Shown: positions 1 through 5,396 of the stretch, one piece after another
Numbering within the stretch: position 1 is the first letter of the stretch
How the letters are laid out: each line of letters begins with the position of its first letter
NCBI GenBank assembly: GCA_014728435.1
Contig: WJLP01000006.1
Location: 1-5,396 of the forward strand
Direction: 5' to 3'
Source: Candidatus Uhrbacteria bacterium
Lineage (GTDB): Bacteria > Patescibacteriota > Patescibacteriia > 2-12-FULL-60-25
DNA: 5,396 nt
Made by a program: the position numbers and the translations under genes
The notes under the pieces: model-generated
What the model was told of the DNA's origin: nothing
Seen by the model: the letters and a program-made list of their open reading frames with translations, nothing else
Databases searched by the model: none

Positions 1-1041
1 GCCTTGGAGAGCCTGGAAATCTACGCGCCCATCGCCAACCGCCTGGGCATGGGTGATATCAAAGGCAAATTGGAAGACGCGGCTTTTCGTTGGGTTATGC
101 CCAAAGAGCACGAATGGGTTAAAGAACTGGCCGGCGAATCCATGCAGTTAAAGCATTCGCAAATCGAAAAAATTATCGAACAAACACGCGCCGAATTGGA
201 CACAGCCAAAATCCCGCACATCAATGTCCACGGCCGGCAAAAACATCTTTATTCCCTTTATCGTAAACTGCTCAAATATAATCGTGATATTACAAAAATT
301 TACGACCTTACGGCCATCCGCTGTATAACGCCCACAACCGCCGATTGCTACGCCGCCTTGGGCGTAATCCACAGCCGCTGGACTCCTCTAAAAGGCCGCA
401 TCAAAGACTACATCTCCCAACCCAAACCTAATGGCTACCAATCACTGCATACAACGGTTTTTTACGACCGCGGAGCCATTGTTGAATTCCAATTCCGCAC
501 CAAAGAAATGCACGAACTTGCCGAATTCGGTATCGCCGCCCACTGGGCATATGATGAAAATAAGATGTTGCAAGTCGGCCACGAGCGCATCAAAGAAATG
601 ATTGATGAAAACCAGCTCGATTGGATGAACCAGGTTGCAACAGTTCAATCCGAAATCGCCAACCCCAAATCTTTCCTGGAATCACTCGAAGAAATGAAGC
701 TGGATGCTTTTAACGACCACATCTTCGTTTACACACCCAAAGGCGATGTCATCGATTTACCCGAGGATTCCACTCCCATCGATTTTGCCTACAAGATTCA
801 CACCGACGTTGGCAACACTTGCGCGGCCGCCAAAGTAAACGACGCAATTCATCCACTCGATCAACCACTAAAATCCGGCGACATCGTAGAAATCCGCACC
901 GACAAATCCCGCAAAGGCCCAAACCCCGAATGGCTAAAATTCGCTAAAACCCGCCACGCCCGCTCCAAAATCCGCCAATACGCTCGCCAAGGCCTGGCCG
1001 GTTGGTTGAAAGACATCATCCCTAGCTCAAAAAAGAAATAA
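1..1041 (+). CDS. rel: Bifunctional-type (p)ppGpp synthetase/hydrolase (RelA/SpoT family), 3' part only
   Basis: Makes, and probably also degrades, the alarmone (p)ppGpp in the cytoplasm. The reading frame is open to the left edge, so the N-terminal HD hydrolase domain lies outside; the visible part opens in the helix after it (EIYAPIANRLG, codons 6-16). The synthetase domain follows: GRQKHLYSLYRK (codons 78-89), IYDLTAIRCI (100-109), GRIKDYISQPKPNGYQSLHT (132-151) and EFQFRTKEMHELAEFGIAAHW (162-182), with the catalytic Asp and Glu regions intact. RIKD fits the RxKD motif of bifunctional Rel/SpoT rather than the ExDD of synthesis-only RelA. A TGS domain spans about codons 239-300. The protein ends about 45 residues later with a lysine tail, so the helical, zinc-finger and ACT/RRM domains of full-length Rel are absent. 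The TGS segment reads DVGNTC where most relatives have His after DVG. A terminator follows directly. Family assignment is very secure; true start unknown. Confidence 0.96.
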   Translation, partial: ALESLEIYAPIANRLGMGDIKGKLEDAAFRWVMPKEHEWVKELAGESMQLKHSQIEKIIEQTRAELDTAKIPHINVHGRQKHLYSLYRKLLKYNRDITKIYDLTAIRCITPTTADCYAALGVIHSRWTPLKGRIKDYISQPKPNGYQSLHTTVFYDRGAIVEFQFRTKEMHELAEFGIAAHWAYDENKMLQVGHERIKEMIDENQLDWMNQVATVQSEIANPKSFLESLEEMKLDAFNDHIFVYTPKGDVIDLPEDSTPIDFAYKIHTDVGNTCAAAKVNDAIHPLDQPLKSGDIVEIRTDKSRKGPNPEWLKFAKTRHARSKIRQYARQGLAGWLKDIIPSSKKK

Positions 1042-1050
1042 CCGCAATTT

Positions 1051-1082
1051 AAAAACCCACCGTTACATACGATGGGCTTTTT
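1051..1082. terminator. Bidirectional rho-independent terminator between rel and opuAC
   Basis: An 8-bp stem with one C/A mismatch (CCCACCGT at 1056-1063 with ACGATGGG at 1069-1076) encloses a 5-base loop TACAT. It is flanked by AAAAA (1051-1055) and, after one C, TTTTT (1078-1082). On the + strand it lies 10 bases after the rel stop and ends in a U-tract. On the - strand the same stem is followed by UUUUU, so it could also end the opuAC transcript, whose stop is about 110 bases away. Its place between two convergent genes supports use in both directions. This is inferred from sequence; no folding energy was calculated. Confidence 0.8.
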
Positions 1083-1106
1083 ATATCTTGTTATTATTAG
1101 CTCTCA

Positions 1107-1132
1107 ACCGCCTTTGGCGGTCTCCGCTTTTT
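1107..1132. repeat. Perfect 6-bp inverted repeat with an overlapping alternative hairpin
   Basis: ACCGCC (1107-1112) and GGCGGT (1116-1121) form a perfect 6-bp stem with a TTT loop. The right arm can instead pair with the next bases: GCGG (1117-1120) with CCGC (1124-1127), loop TCT, followed by five T residues (1128-1132). This second form looks like a weak + strand terminator, but its stem has only 4 bp. The two hairpins exclude each other. No regulatory role is needed between convergent genes; a backup terminator for rel is the simplest reading. Confidence 0.45.
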
Positions 1133-1140
1133 GTGATACG

Positions 1141-1178
1141 CGTTGCATTGCATACTAAATGCAAAGCGTGATGCAACG
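1141..1178. repeat. Nested inverted repeat just downstream of opuAC
   Basis: CGTTGCA (1141-1147) pairs with TGCAACG (1172-1178). Directly inside it TTGCAT (1148-1153) pairs with ATGCAA (1159-1164) around the loop ACTAA, leaving a 7-base bulge (1165-1171). The result is an almost continuous 13-bp imperfect hairpin ending 12 bases beyond the opuAC stop. No T-tract follows on either strand, so it is not a typical terminator. It could protect the 3' end of the opuAC transcript or be one copy of a dispersed palindromic element. Pairing is seen directly; function is not known. Confidence 0.5.
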
Positions 1179-1190
1179 TACGATGTGATT

Positions 1191-2204
1191 TTATTTGGCC
1201 AAGTCCTCAAGCGACTGAATGCCGGAATCAACATAATCCGGCACCCCCAAACCCAACCAACTTTGCGTTACATTGATGCCCGCAATCTCCAAATCATCTT
1301 TAAATTCTTCCCAATAATCCGCATGCGTTGTCGGCATCCATCCGGCCACATTCACATCCACTTGCTTATCAGCAATCGACGCATAAACCACACTGGCGTC
1401 CATTTCCTTAATTTCCGTCTCATAACCGATCTCTTGCAAGACCTGCGCCACAACACGGCTTTTAACTGTCGCGCCCGGCCATGGCGGAATACCGATGGTG
1501 ATCTTATCTTTACCCAGCTCCGTATCTTCAGCCGGCATCCAGCCCTTCATCTCTTCCTCATGCTCCGCCAAAAACTCACTGGCCACGGTTTCAGCCTCTT
1601 TTTCATTCACGCTGTACTCATAAATCCACTCACTTTGATAATCCGCGGGAACATTAAAATTCTTAAAAAATTCAGCCGCGGCCGGCGCGTCATCAGCAAA
1701 TCCTTTATAAACCACGGTAGCCAACACATCCGAAGCAACGTCCGCATCCGCCCACTCGGGTGCGTTTTCCTTTAAAAACTCGCGCGTAGCATCCGGGCTG
1801 TTAAAAATATTCTTGCTATCTTCAAGCTTACGAATATTCGCGATGGAAAACGCCGCATGAGGCTCCCATACAGTCACCACAATCGGCTCTTCATTGGCGA
1901 TCGAGTCTTGCAATGCCGCAAGCATGGCCGCCGAACTGCTCTCCTTGAGCTTCCAATCATCCTCCAATCCATACTCTTGCATGGCTTTCTCCGTATTAAT
2001 CATGATGCCCGCGCCCGGCTCAATGCCGGTTATGGCCCATTCCACGGACTCGCCAAACGCCCTATCAGACTGCTCAGCCTGATCAGCTTCTTGATTTGCT
2101 TGAGGCTGTTGTTCTGCAGACTCTTGAGATTGAGAGCTCCACAAAAGTGCAATTACAATAATCGCAGCCACTCCCAAACCGATGTATAAATTCTTGTTTT
2201 GCAT
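1191..2204 (-). CDS. opuAC: Glycine-betaine/proline-betaine ABC importer, substrate-binding protein (OpuAC type), membrane-anchored
   Basis: Captures a quaternary-amine osmolyte outside the membrane and delivers it to the permease. The 337 residues comprise a hydrophobic N-terminal helix (about 6-22, ending ALLWSS), a Gln/Glu/Ala-rich tether (about 25-50), and two binding lobes. The lobe starting ITGIEPGAGIM (58-68) comes first, and the lobe starting ITIGIPPWPG (235-244) comes second, ending at SLEDLAK. This order matches B. subtilis OpuAC and is swapped relative to other OpuA binding domains. Three tryptophans fit the known ligand cage: W113 (VWEPH), W242 (PPWPG) and W289 (AGWMPTTH), with H294 nearby. 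The protein has no cysteine, so it is not a classical lipoprotein; the N-terminal helix probably stays as an anchor. About 20 extra residues lie between the LEDSK and YKGF segments (about 128-169). The gene lies 38 bases after opuAB, with an AT-rich leader and no clear Shine-Dalgarno. The exact betaine is not predictable. Confidence 0.93.
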   Translation of the reverse strand: MQNKNLYIGLGVAAIIVIALLWSSQSQESAEQQPQANQEADQAEQSDRAFGESVEWAITGIEPGAGIMINTEKAMQEYGLEDDWKLKESSSAAMLAALQDSIANEEPIVVTVWEPHAAFSIANIRKLEDSKNIFNSPDATREFLKENAPEWADADVASDVLATVVYKGFADDAPAAAEFFKNFNVPADYQSEWIYEYSVNEKEAETVASEFLAEHEEEMKGWMPAEDTELGKDKITIGIPPWPGATVKSRVVAQVLQEIGYETEIKEMDASVVYASIADKQVDVNVAGWMPTTHADYWEEFKDDLEIAGINVTQSWLGLGVPDYVDSGIQSLEDLAK

Positions 2205-2242
2205 AAAAAATAATTACTTATTAGATTTTCACAAATTAACAT

Positions 2243-3163
2243 CTATGAACGTTTTGTCCAAATTTGCCTTGTCAATCTGTCAAGGATCATGGCCAATAAA
2301 ACTATACCCAAGCCGCCGGCAATACCCTGTCCCACCTTAAGCCTGGTAATGCCGCGCAATACCTCTTGCCCCAAACCTTCCGCGCCAATCATCGACGCGA
2401 CCACCACCATTGAAAGAGACAACATGATAGTTTGGTTCATGCCCATCAAAATGGATGGTAATGCCAGTGGCAATTCAACTTTTACAAGCATTTGCCTTCG
2501 CGATGCCCCAAACGCCCTGCCCACTTCCAAAAGTTCATGCGGTATTTGTTCAAAGCCCAAGGCTGTAAGGCGCACTGCCGGCGGAGTTGCAAAGATAAAA
2601 GTAGCCACTATGCCCGGTACGTTGCCGATCGAAAAAAACAGCACCGCCGGAATCAGGTAAACAAACAACGGCATGGTTTGCATAAAATCCAATAAAGGAT
2701 CAAGCACCATAGCGAACTTGGGAAAATGAAATTTCATCACTCCGAGCGGCACGCCGATTACAAGCGCGAACAGTGCCGCGGTCACCACCAATGACATGGT
2801 TATCATGGCCTGCGCCCAAAAGCCCATCGAAGCCACCACAAGTAATGCCGCAGCCGTAAAACCGGTCATGCGCCATCCGCCCAATTTATATCCTGCATAC
2901 GACAGCAACACGATAATAACGAGCGGTGATAAATTGGTAAATAATCCTGTAATCGGATTCAGTACCAGTTTAATCAGCCCGGCAATGGCAACAAAAAACG
3001 GATCCCAATTTTCATTCAACCAATCAATCATACCGTCCGACACGGATTCCACGGGCAAGTGCGGCAAAGCTCCGATAATCGCCTCGCTCCAAAACAAAGC
3101 TATTACAATCAATACAACAAATGCCAACTCTACTTTATACTCTTTCACGATATCACTCAACAT
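2243..3163 (-). CDS. opuAB: Glycine-betaine/proline-betaine ABC importer, permease (OpuAB/ProW type)
   Basis: Forms the membrane channel of the importer. The chosen 306-residue product has a first hydrophobic helix at about 11-27, an amphipathic stretch (44-75), and further membrane segments near 78-93, 101-140, 155-200, 236-260 and 277-296. Family hallmarks are the DFMQTMPLFVYLIPA segment (159-173) and the cytoplasmic EAA loop (EVGRAFGASRRQML, 213-226, then LPLALPSIL), which docks onto the ATPase. The C-terminal GAEGLGQEVL and LKVGQG segments are also typical of OpuAB/ProW. Start choice: the frame could begin 18 codons earlier at 3217, but that would overlap the opuAA end by 52 bases. The ATG at 3163 lies just 2 bases after the opuAA stop, which suits translational coupling. 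No Shine-Dalgarno is visible before either. Length is close to B. subtilis OpuAB. Family is certain; start moderately so. Confidence 0.93.
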   Translation of the reverse strand: MLSDIVKEYKVELAFVVLIVIALFWSEAIIGALPHLPVESVSDGMIDWLNENWDPFFVAIAGLIKLVLNPITGLFTNLSPLVIIVLLSYAGYKLGGWRMTGFTAAALLVVASMGFWAQAMITMSLVVTAALFALVIGVPLGVMKFHFPKFAMVLDPLLDFMQTMPLFVYLIPAVLFFSIGNVPGIVATFIFATPPAVRLTALGFEQIPHELLEVGRAFGASRRQMLVKVELPLALPSILMGMNQTIMLSLSMVVVASMIGAEGLGQEVLRGITRLKVGQGIAGGLGIVLLAMILDRLTRQIWTKRS

Positions 3164-3165
3164 AT

Positions 3166-4014
3166 TTACAATGATTGAATTAACTCTGCTTGAGTATGGA
3201 TATTTTCCACGAAGCATTTTACATAATCATTAGCCGGGCTGTTTAAAATTTCTTTGGGCGTACCCACCTGCACCAGCTCGCCCTCGCCGTTTAACATGCC
3301 TATGCGGTCGCCCAACTTAAGCGCCTCACTCAAATCATGCGTAATAAAGAAAGTCGTCTTGCCCAACTCCTGCTGTAATTTAATAAGCTCGTCTTGCATG
3401 CGGTTGCGTATCAGCGGATCCAGAGCACTAAACGGTTCGTCCATAAGCAACACCTCGGGCTCTGATGCCAACGCACGCGCCAACCCAACTCTTTGTTTCA
3501 TTCCGCCGCTAAGAGCGCTTATCGGATTCTCACCCCAGCCCGCCAAGCCAACCAGGGCCAAAGCCCTTTCTCCGCGTTCCTTTACCTCGTCACGATTTTT
3601 GCCTTGCAATTCCAATCCAAAAGCCACATTTTCCAACACGCTTCTGTGCGGGAAAAGCGCGAAACTCTGAAACACCATGCCCATTTTCTCACGTCTAAGC
3701 TTTGTAAGCTCATCACGTCCCATGCCCAGCAAATCCCTGCCACCTAAAAGCAACTTACCTCGCGTGGGGCTAACCAAGCGGTTTAAACACCTAAGCAAAG
3801 TGCTTTTTCCGCTTCCCGACAAACCCATAACCACAAAAAACTCGCCTTGCTTTACATTAAAAGAAATATCTCGCAAAGCCACCAAAGCACCGGTTTGTCG
3901 TTTAATCTCCGCCCTGTTCGCCCCGCCCTCCAGCAACTCAAAAACCCGCCGCTCATCACGACTTGGACAATTAAAAACTTTGTACAAATTCTCAAACCGA
4001 ATCAGCTCTTCCAT
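3166..4014 (-). CDS. opuAA: Glycine-betaine/proline-betaine ABC importer, ATPase without CBS domains (OpuAA/ProV type)
   Basis: Hydrolyses ATP on the inner face of the membrane to power the importer. All nucleotide-binding motifs are intact in the 282-residue product: Walker A GLSGSGKST (64-72), Q-loop VFQSF (Q116), signature LSGGMKQRVG (168-177), Walker B VLLMDEPFSALD (188-199) and H-loop ITHD (H226). The N-terminal segment with ELLEGGANRAEIKRQTGALVAL before the core is characteristic of OpuAA/ProV and sets it apart from generic amino-acid importers. ProV and OpuAA are about 400 residues because of a tandem CBS module; here the chain ends soon after NSPANDYVKCFVENIH, so that module is missing. 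Start: ATG at 4014 is preceded by a G-rich GGTTGGGTGGT, the nearest thing to a Shine-Dalgarno in this cluster; a TTG three codons upstream (4023) is less likely. First gene of the transporter set, about 100 bases after parB. Confidence 0.94.
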   Translation of the reverse strand: MEELIRFENLYKVFNCPSRDERRVFELLEGGANRAEIKRQTGALVALRDISFNVKQGEFFVVMGLSGSGKSTLLRCLNRLVSPTRGKLLLGGRDLLGMGRDELTKLRREKMGMVFQSFALFPHRSVLENVAFGLELQGKNRDEVKERGERALALVGLAGWGENPISALSGGMKQRVGLARALASEPEVLLMDEPFSALDPLIRNRMQDELIKLQQELGKTTFFITHDLSEALKLGDRIGMLNGEGELVQVGTPKEILNSPANDYVKCFVENIHTQAELIQSL

Positions 4015-4118
4015 ACCACCCAACCTAGCACGCCATGGCCCTCTCGTCTAATTCAAGAACTGCCGGATCCGAGCCAAAGACATTCTTCATAGCACTATCA
4101 GCTAATAACTACCTGCTA
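4015..4118 (-). other. Intergenic region between parB and opuAA, possible opuA leader
   Basis: This is the only sizeable gap in the - strand gene series, so it is the natural place for an opuA promoter. No convincing -35/-10 pair was found; the best partial match is TGCTATGAA near 4087-4095, an extended -10-like sequence without a good -35. The gap also contains a 21-codon - strand mini-ORF from an ATG at 4090 to TAG at 4025-4027, ending 10 bases before the opuAA ATG. It holds one copy of a 10-bp direct repeat and part of the second. If no promoter is present, opuAA would be read through from parAB, as no - strand terminator follows parB. Confidence 0.4.
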
Positions 4119-4125
4119 TCAGCTA
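4095..4125. repeat. 10-bp direct repeat CTATCAGCTA, two copies 21 bp apart
   Basis: Identical copies lie at 4095-4104 and 4116-4125, start to start 21 bp, close to two turns of DNA helix. The second copy overlaps the parB stop codon (4119-4121). The repeat was not found elsewhere in the window. The spacing would place two bound proteins on the same face of the DNA, so an operator for the downstream opuA genes is possible, but a copy of a dispersed intergenic repeat is equally possible. Confidence 0.4.
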
Positions 4126-5036
4126 TTTTTTTGTATCCGATCCAAAATCCTTTGCAAATCTTCATCACTATTAAACTCAATTTTAATCTCCCCATTACCA
4201 TCCGGCTTGCGCTTAACCGCCACCCTGCCGCCGAAGTAAGCCCTGAGCTTAGCCTCGAGCTCCAGCAAGTTAGGATCAACCGTTTTTGGGCGCTTGCGCG
4301 ATGGTGGAATCTTTGACTCTGTCTGCCGTACCGTAACTTTACCGCTTATCATTTGCCGAAATGCCTTCATGCGCTCTTCAGTATCAGGGATGCCTAACAA
4401 AGTACGTCCGTTGGATTGTGAAATTTTACCATGTGACAATGCCTCCTGAATTTCCGGCTCCAAATCCAGCAAGCGAATTATATTTGCGATTTGCGGGCGG
4501 CTTTTGCCCACGCGCTTGGCAACCTCATCTTGAGTCAAGCCAAACTCTTCCTTGAGCTGTGCGTATGCTCGCGCTTCTTCAATCGGATTCAAATTGCTTC
4601 TTTGAACATTTTCAATAATGGCAAGCTCTAACTTTTCTTGTTCACCCGCCTCGCGCACAATAGCCGGCACCGTATCCAAACCCGCCAGCCTCGACGCTCT
4701 TAAACGGCGTTCTCCCGCGATAAGCTCATAATCATTTTCCCCTTGCTTACGAACTATAAGCGGCTGCAAAACGCCATGTTCTTTTATTGAGGCTACCAAA
4801 TCCTCCAAACCCTCGTTGTCAAAAATCAAACGCGGCTGTTTGGTATTCGGGCTTACCTGCTCTACCGGCAGTTCATACACCCTTTGCCCGTCATCTAAAA
4901 CCTGCACAGCCTCCGGCGCGGATCCGGTTTCCGGCCCCGGGTCGTAAACAGCGTTTTGCGCCGAAGTCTCATTTTGTTTTTGCGGAATTAAAGCGCCTAA
5001 TCCGCGCCCTAATCCCGATGGTCGTTTCATCATCAT
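4119..5036 (-). CDS. parB: Chromosome-partitioning protein ParB (Spo0J family)
   Basis: A CTP-dependent DNA clamp that loads at parS sites and works with ParA to segregate replicated chromosomes. Domain order over 305 residues: the N-terminal GLGRGLGALIP (8-18) that in this family stimulates ParA; the ParB/CTP-binding domain with LPVEQVSPNTKQPR (56-69), GERRLRA (108-114) and ENVQRSNLNPIEEA (142-155); a helix-turn-helix (LTQDEVAKRVGKSRPQIANI, 167-186); and a C-terminal dimerisation domain (about 255-302). The segment after the HTH reads QSNGRTLLG, where Spo0J relatives usually have a Gly-His pair before the (G/A)R. Length is typical. Start: the first of three consecutive ATG codons (5036) overlaps the parA TGA as ATGA, indicating coupling; the second or third ATG would change the protein by only one or two Met. 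TGA and TAG stops follow in tandem. No full parS palindrome was seen in the window. Confidence 0.96.
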   Translation of the reverse strand: MMMKRPSGLGRGLGALIPQKQNETSAQNAVYDPGPETGSAPEAVQVLDDGQRVYELPVEQVSPNTKQPRLIFDNEGLEDLVASIKEHGVLQPLIVRKQGENDYELIAGERRLRASRLAGLDTVPAIVREAGEQEKLELAIIENVQRSNLNPIEEARAYAQLKEEFGLTQDEVAKRVGKSRPQIANIIRLLDLEPEIQEALSHGKISQSNGRTLLGIPDTEERMKAFRQMISGKVTVRQTESKIPPSRKRPKTVDPNLLELEAKLRAYFGGRVAVKRKPDGNGEIKIEFNSDEDLQRILDRIQKNS

Positions 5037-5396
5037 AATATTTGCGATGGAGCAAAGGCCTCGGTTCCCAAAATCTCTCGAGCTAAACGCTCATATGCCT
5101 TAGCTCCCGGGTTAGTCGCGTCAAATGATGCGATAGATCTGCCAAAAGACGGCGCCTCGGCCAAGCGCACACTGCGCGGTATCACTGACCTGAAAATATT
5201 ATTCGGAAAATACTTATACAATTCCTGCAAAACATCATTCGATAACTTGCAACGCTTATCATACATGGTCAAAACCGCGCCTAAAATTTTAATATCCGGC
5301 CTGATGCGCGTTTTAACAAGCTCCACGGTTTGCAGTAAATCGGCCAAACCTTCCAACGCAAAATACTCCGCTTGTACAGGTATCAAAATCTCATCA
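5033..5396 (-). CDS. parA: Chromosome-partitioning ATPase ParA (Soj family), C-terminal part only
   Basis: ParA is the P-loop ATPase that, with ParB, positions newly replicated origins on the nucleoid. The frame is open to the right edge, so the N-terminal Walker A and the second catalytic motif lie outside the window; 120 residues are visible. They start DEILIPVQAEYFALEGLADL, a signature of Soj/ParA. They continue with ILGAVLTMYDKRC and then VIPRSVRLAEAPSFGRSIASFD, which match the conserved C-terminal third including the adenine-side PR region. The TTG at 5386 is internal and not a real start. The gene ends in TGA overlapping the parB ATG by 4 bases, the usual parAB operon layout. Such pairs normally sit on the chromosome near the origin, though that cannot be shown here. 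Confidence 0.95.
   Translation of the reverse strand, partial: DEILIPVQAEYFALEGLADLLQTVELVKTRIRPDIKILGAVLTMYDKRCKLSNDVLQELYKYFPNNIFRSVIPRSVRLAEAPSFGRSIASFDATNPGAKAYERLAREILGTEAFAPSQIL

Noticed and set aside
1143..1775. Long + strand open frame opposite opuAC, and similar frames opposite opuAB, opuAA and parB
   Set aside because: The proteins show no family motif and lie antisense to clearly conserved genes; they reflect codon composition of the real strand.
1191..2204. Swapped lobe order (apparent circular permutation) in the binding protein
   Set aside because: It looks striking against ProX-like order, but B. subtilis OpuAC has the same order, starting with the IDPGSGIM lobe and ending with a NSIEDL-type tail, so this is a known family variant and not a new fusion or truncation.
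3143..3158. TTTCACG resembling half of a parS site near parAB
   Set aside because: The second half of the palindrome is absent and the bases lie inside the opuAB coding start; one 7-base match is expected by chance.
3164..3217. Longer opuAB start with 18 more codons
   Set aside because: It would overlap the opuAA 3' end by 52 bases, has no ribosome binding site, and adds residues not typical before the first membrane helix.
4100..4132. + strand hairpin AGCTAATA/TATCAGCT followed by seven T residues, resembling a terminator
   Set aside because: Neighbouring genes are all on the - strand, where the T-tract becomes an A-tract before the stem, and the T run is simply the complement of the Lys/Asn codons ending parB. 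No + strand transcript is known to need it.
1..5396. Hunt for a defence system, mobile element, CRISPR array or other novel multi-gene system
   Set aside because: All coding space is taken up by recognisable housekeeping and transport families, and no transposase, integrase, long terminal repeats or regular repeat arrays were seen.

Overview
The window reads as ordinary bacterial chromosome. It is compact, with moderate GC, standard-code genes and little non-coding sequence. From left to right it holds the 3' part of a (p)ppGpp synthetase/hydrolase gene on the + strand (1-1041), a short convergent intergenic stretch with a bidirectional terminator and two other inverted repeats (1042-1190), and then five genes all on the - strand. 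Read in their own direction from the right edge these are parA (partial), parB, and a three-gene glycine-betaine/proline-betaine ABC importer: ATPase (opuAA), permease (opuAB) and substrate-binding protein (opuAC). No rRNA, tRNA, CRISPR array, transposase or phage gene was seen.

The organism cannot be named from the sequence. Several traits recur: a Rel protein that stops soon after the TGS domain, a binding protein held by an uncleaved-looking N-terminal helix with no lipobox cysteine, an ABC ATPase without CBS domains, and mostly absent Shine-Dalgarno sequences. Together they suggest a streamlined lineage such as the Patescibacteria/CPR (Parcubacteria-like). This is an inference. The genes most resemble Firmicutes-type families: Rel with RxKD, Spo0J/Soj-type ParB/ParA, and OpuA with the lobe order of Bacillus subtilis OpuAC. 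TGA acts as a stop in parA and parB, so there is no sign of the recoded TGA found in some CPR groups.

The - strand genes are tightly packed. parA and parB overlap by ATGA, and opuAA and opuAB are 2 bases apart. opuAB and opuAC are 38 bases apart, and only parB-opuAA has a gap of about 100 bases. That gap holds a 10-bp direct repeat at 21-bp spacing and a 21-codon mini-ORF ending 10 bases before opuAA. The transporter would import compatible solutes: OpuAC captures the betaine with a tryptophan cage, OpuAB forms the channel, and OpuAA drives transport with ATP. ParA/ParB serve chromosome segregation, and Rel sets the stringent-response alarmone level.

No new multi-gene system was found. The points most worth a second look are departures from known families: the shortened Rel with a changed TGS tRNA-contact residue, the importer lacking the known CBS osmosensor and lipid anchor, and the small repeats in the two intergenic regions.
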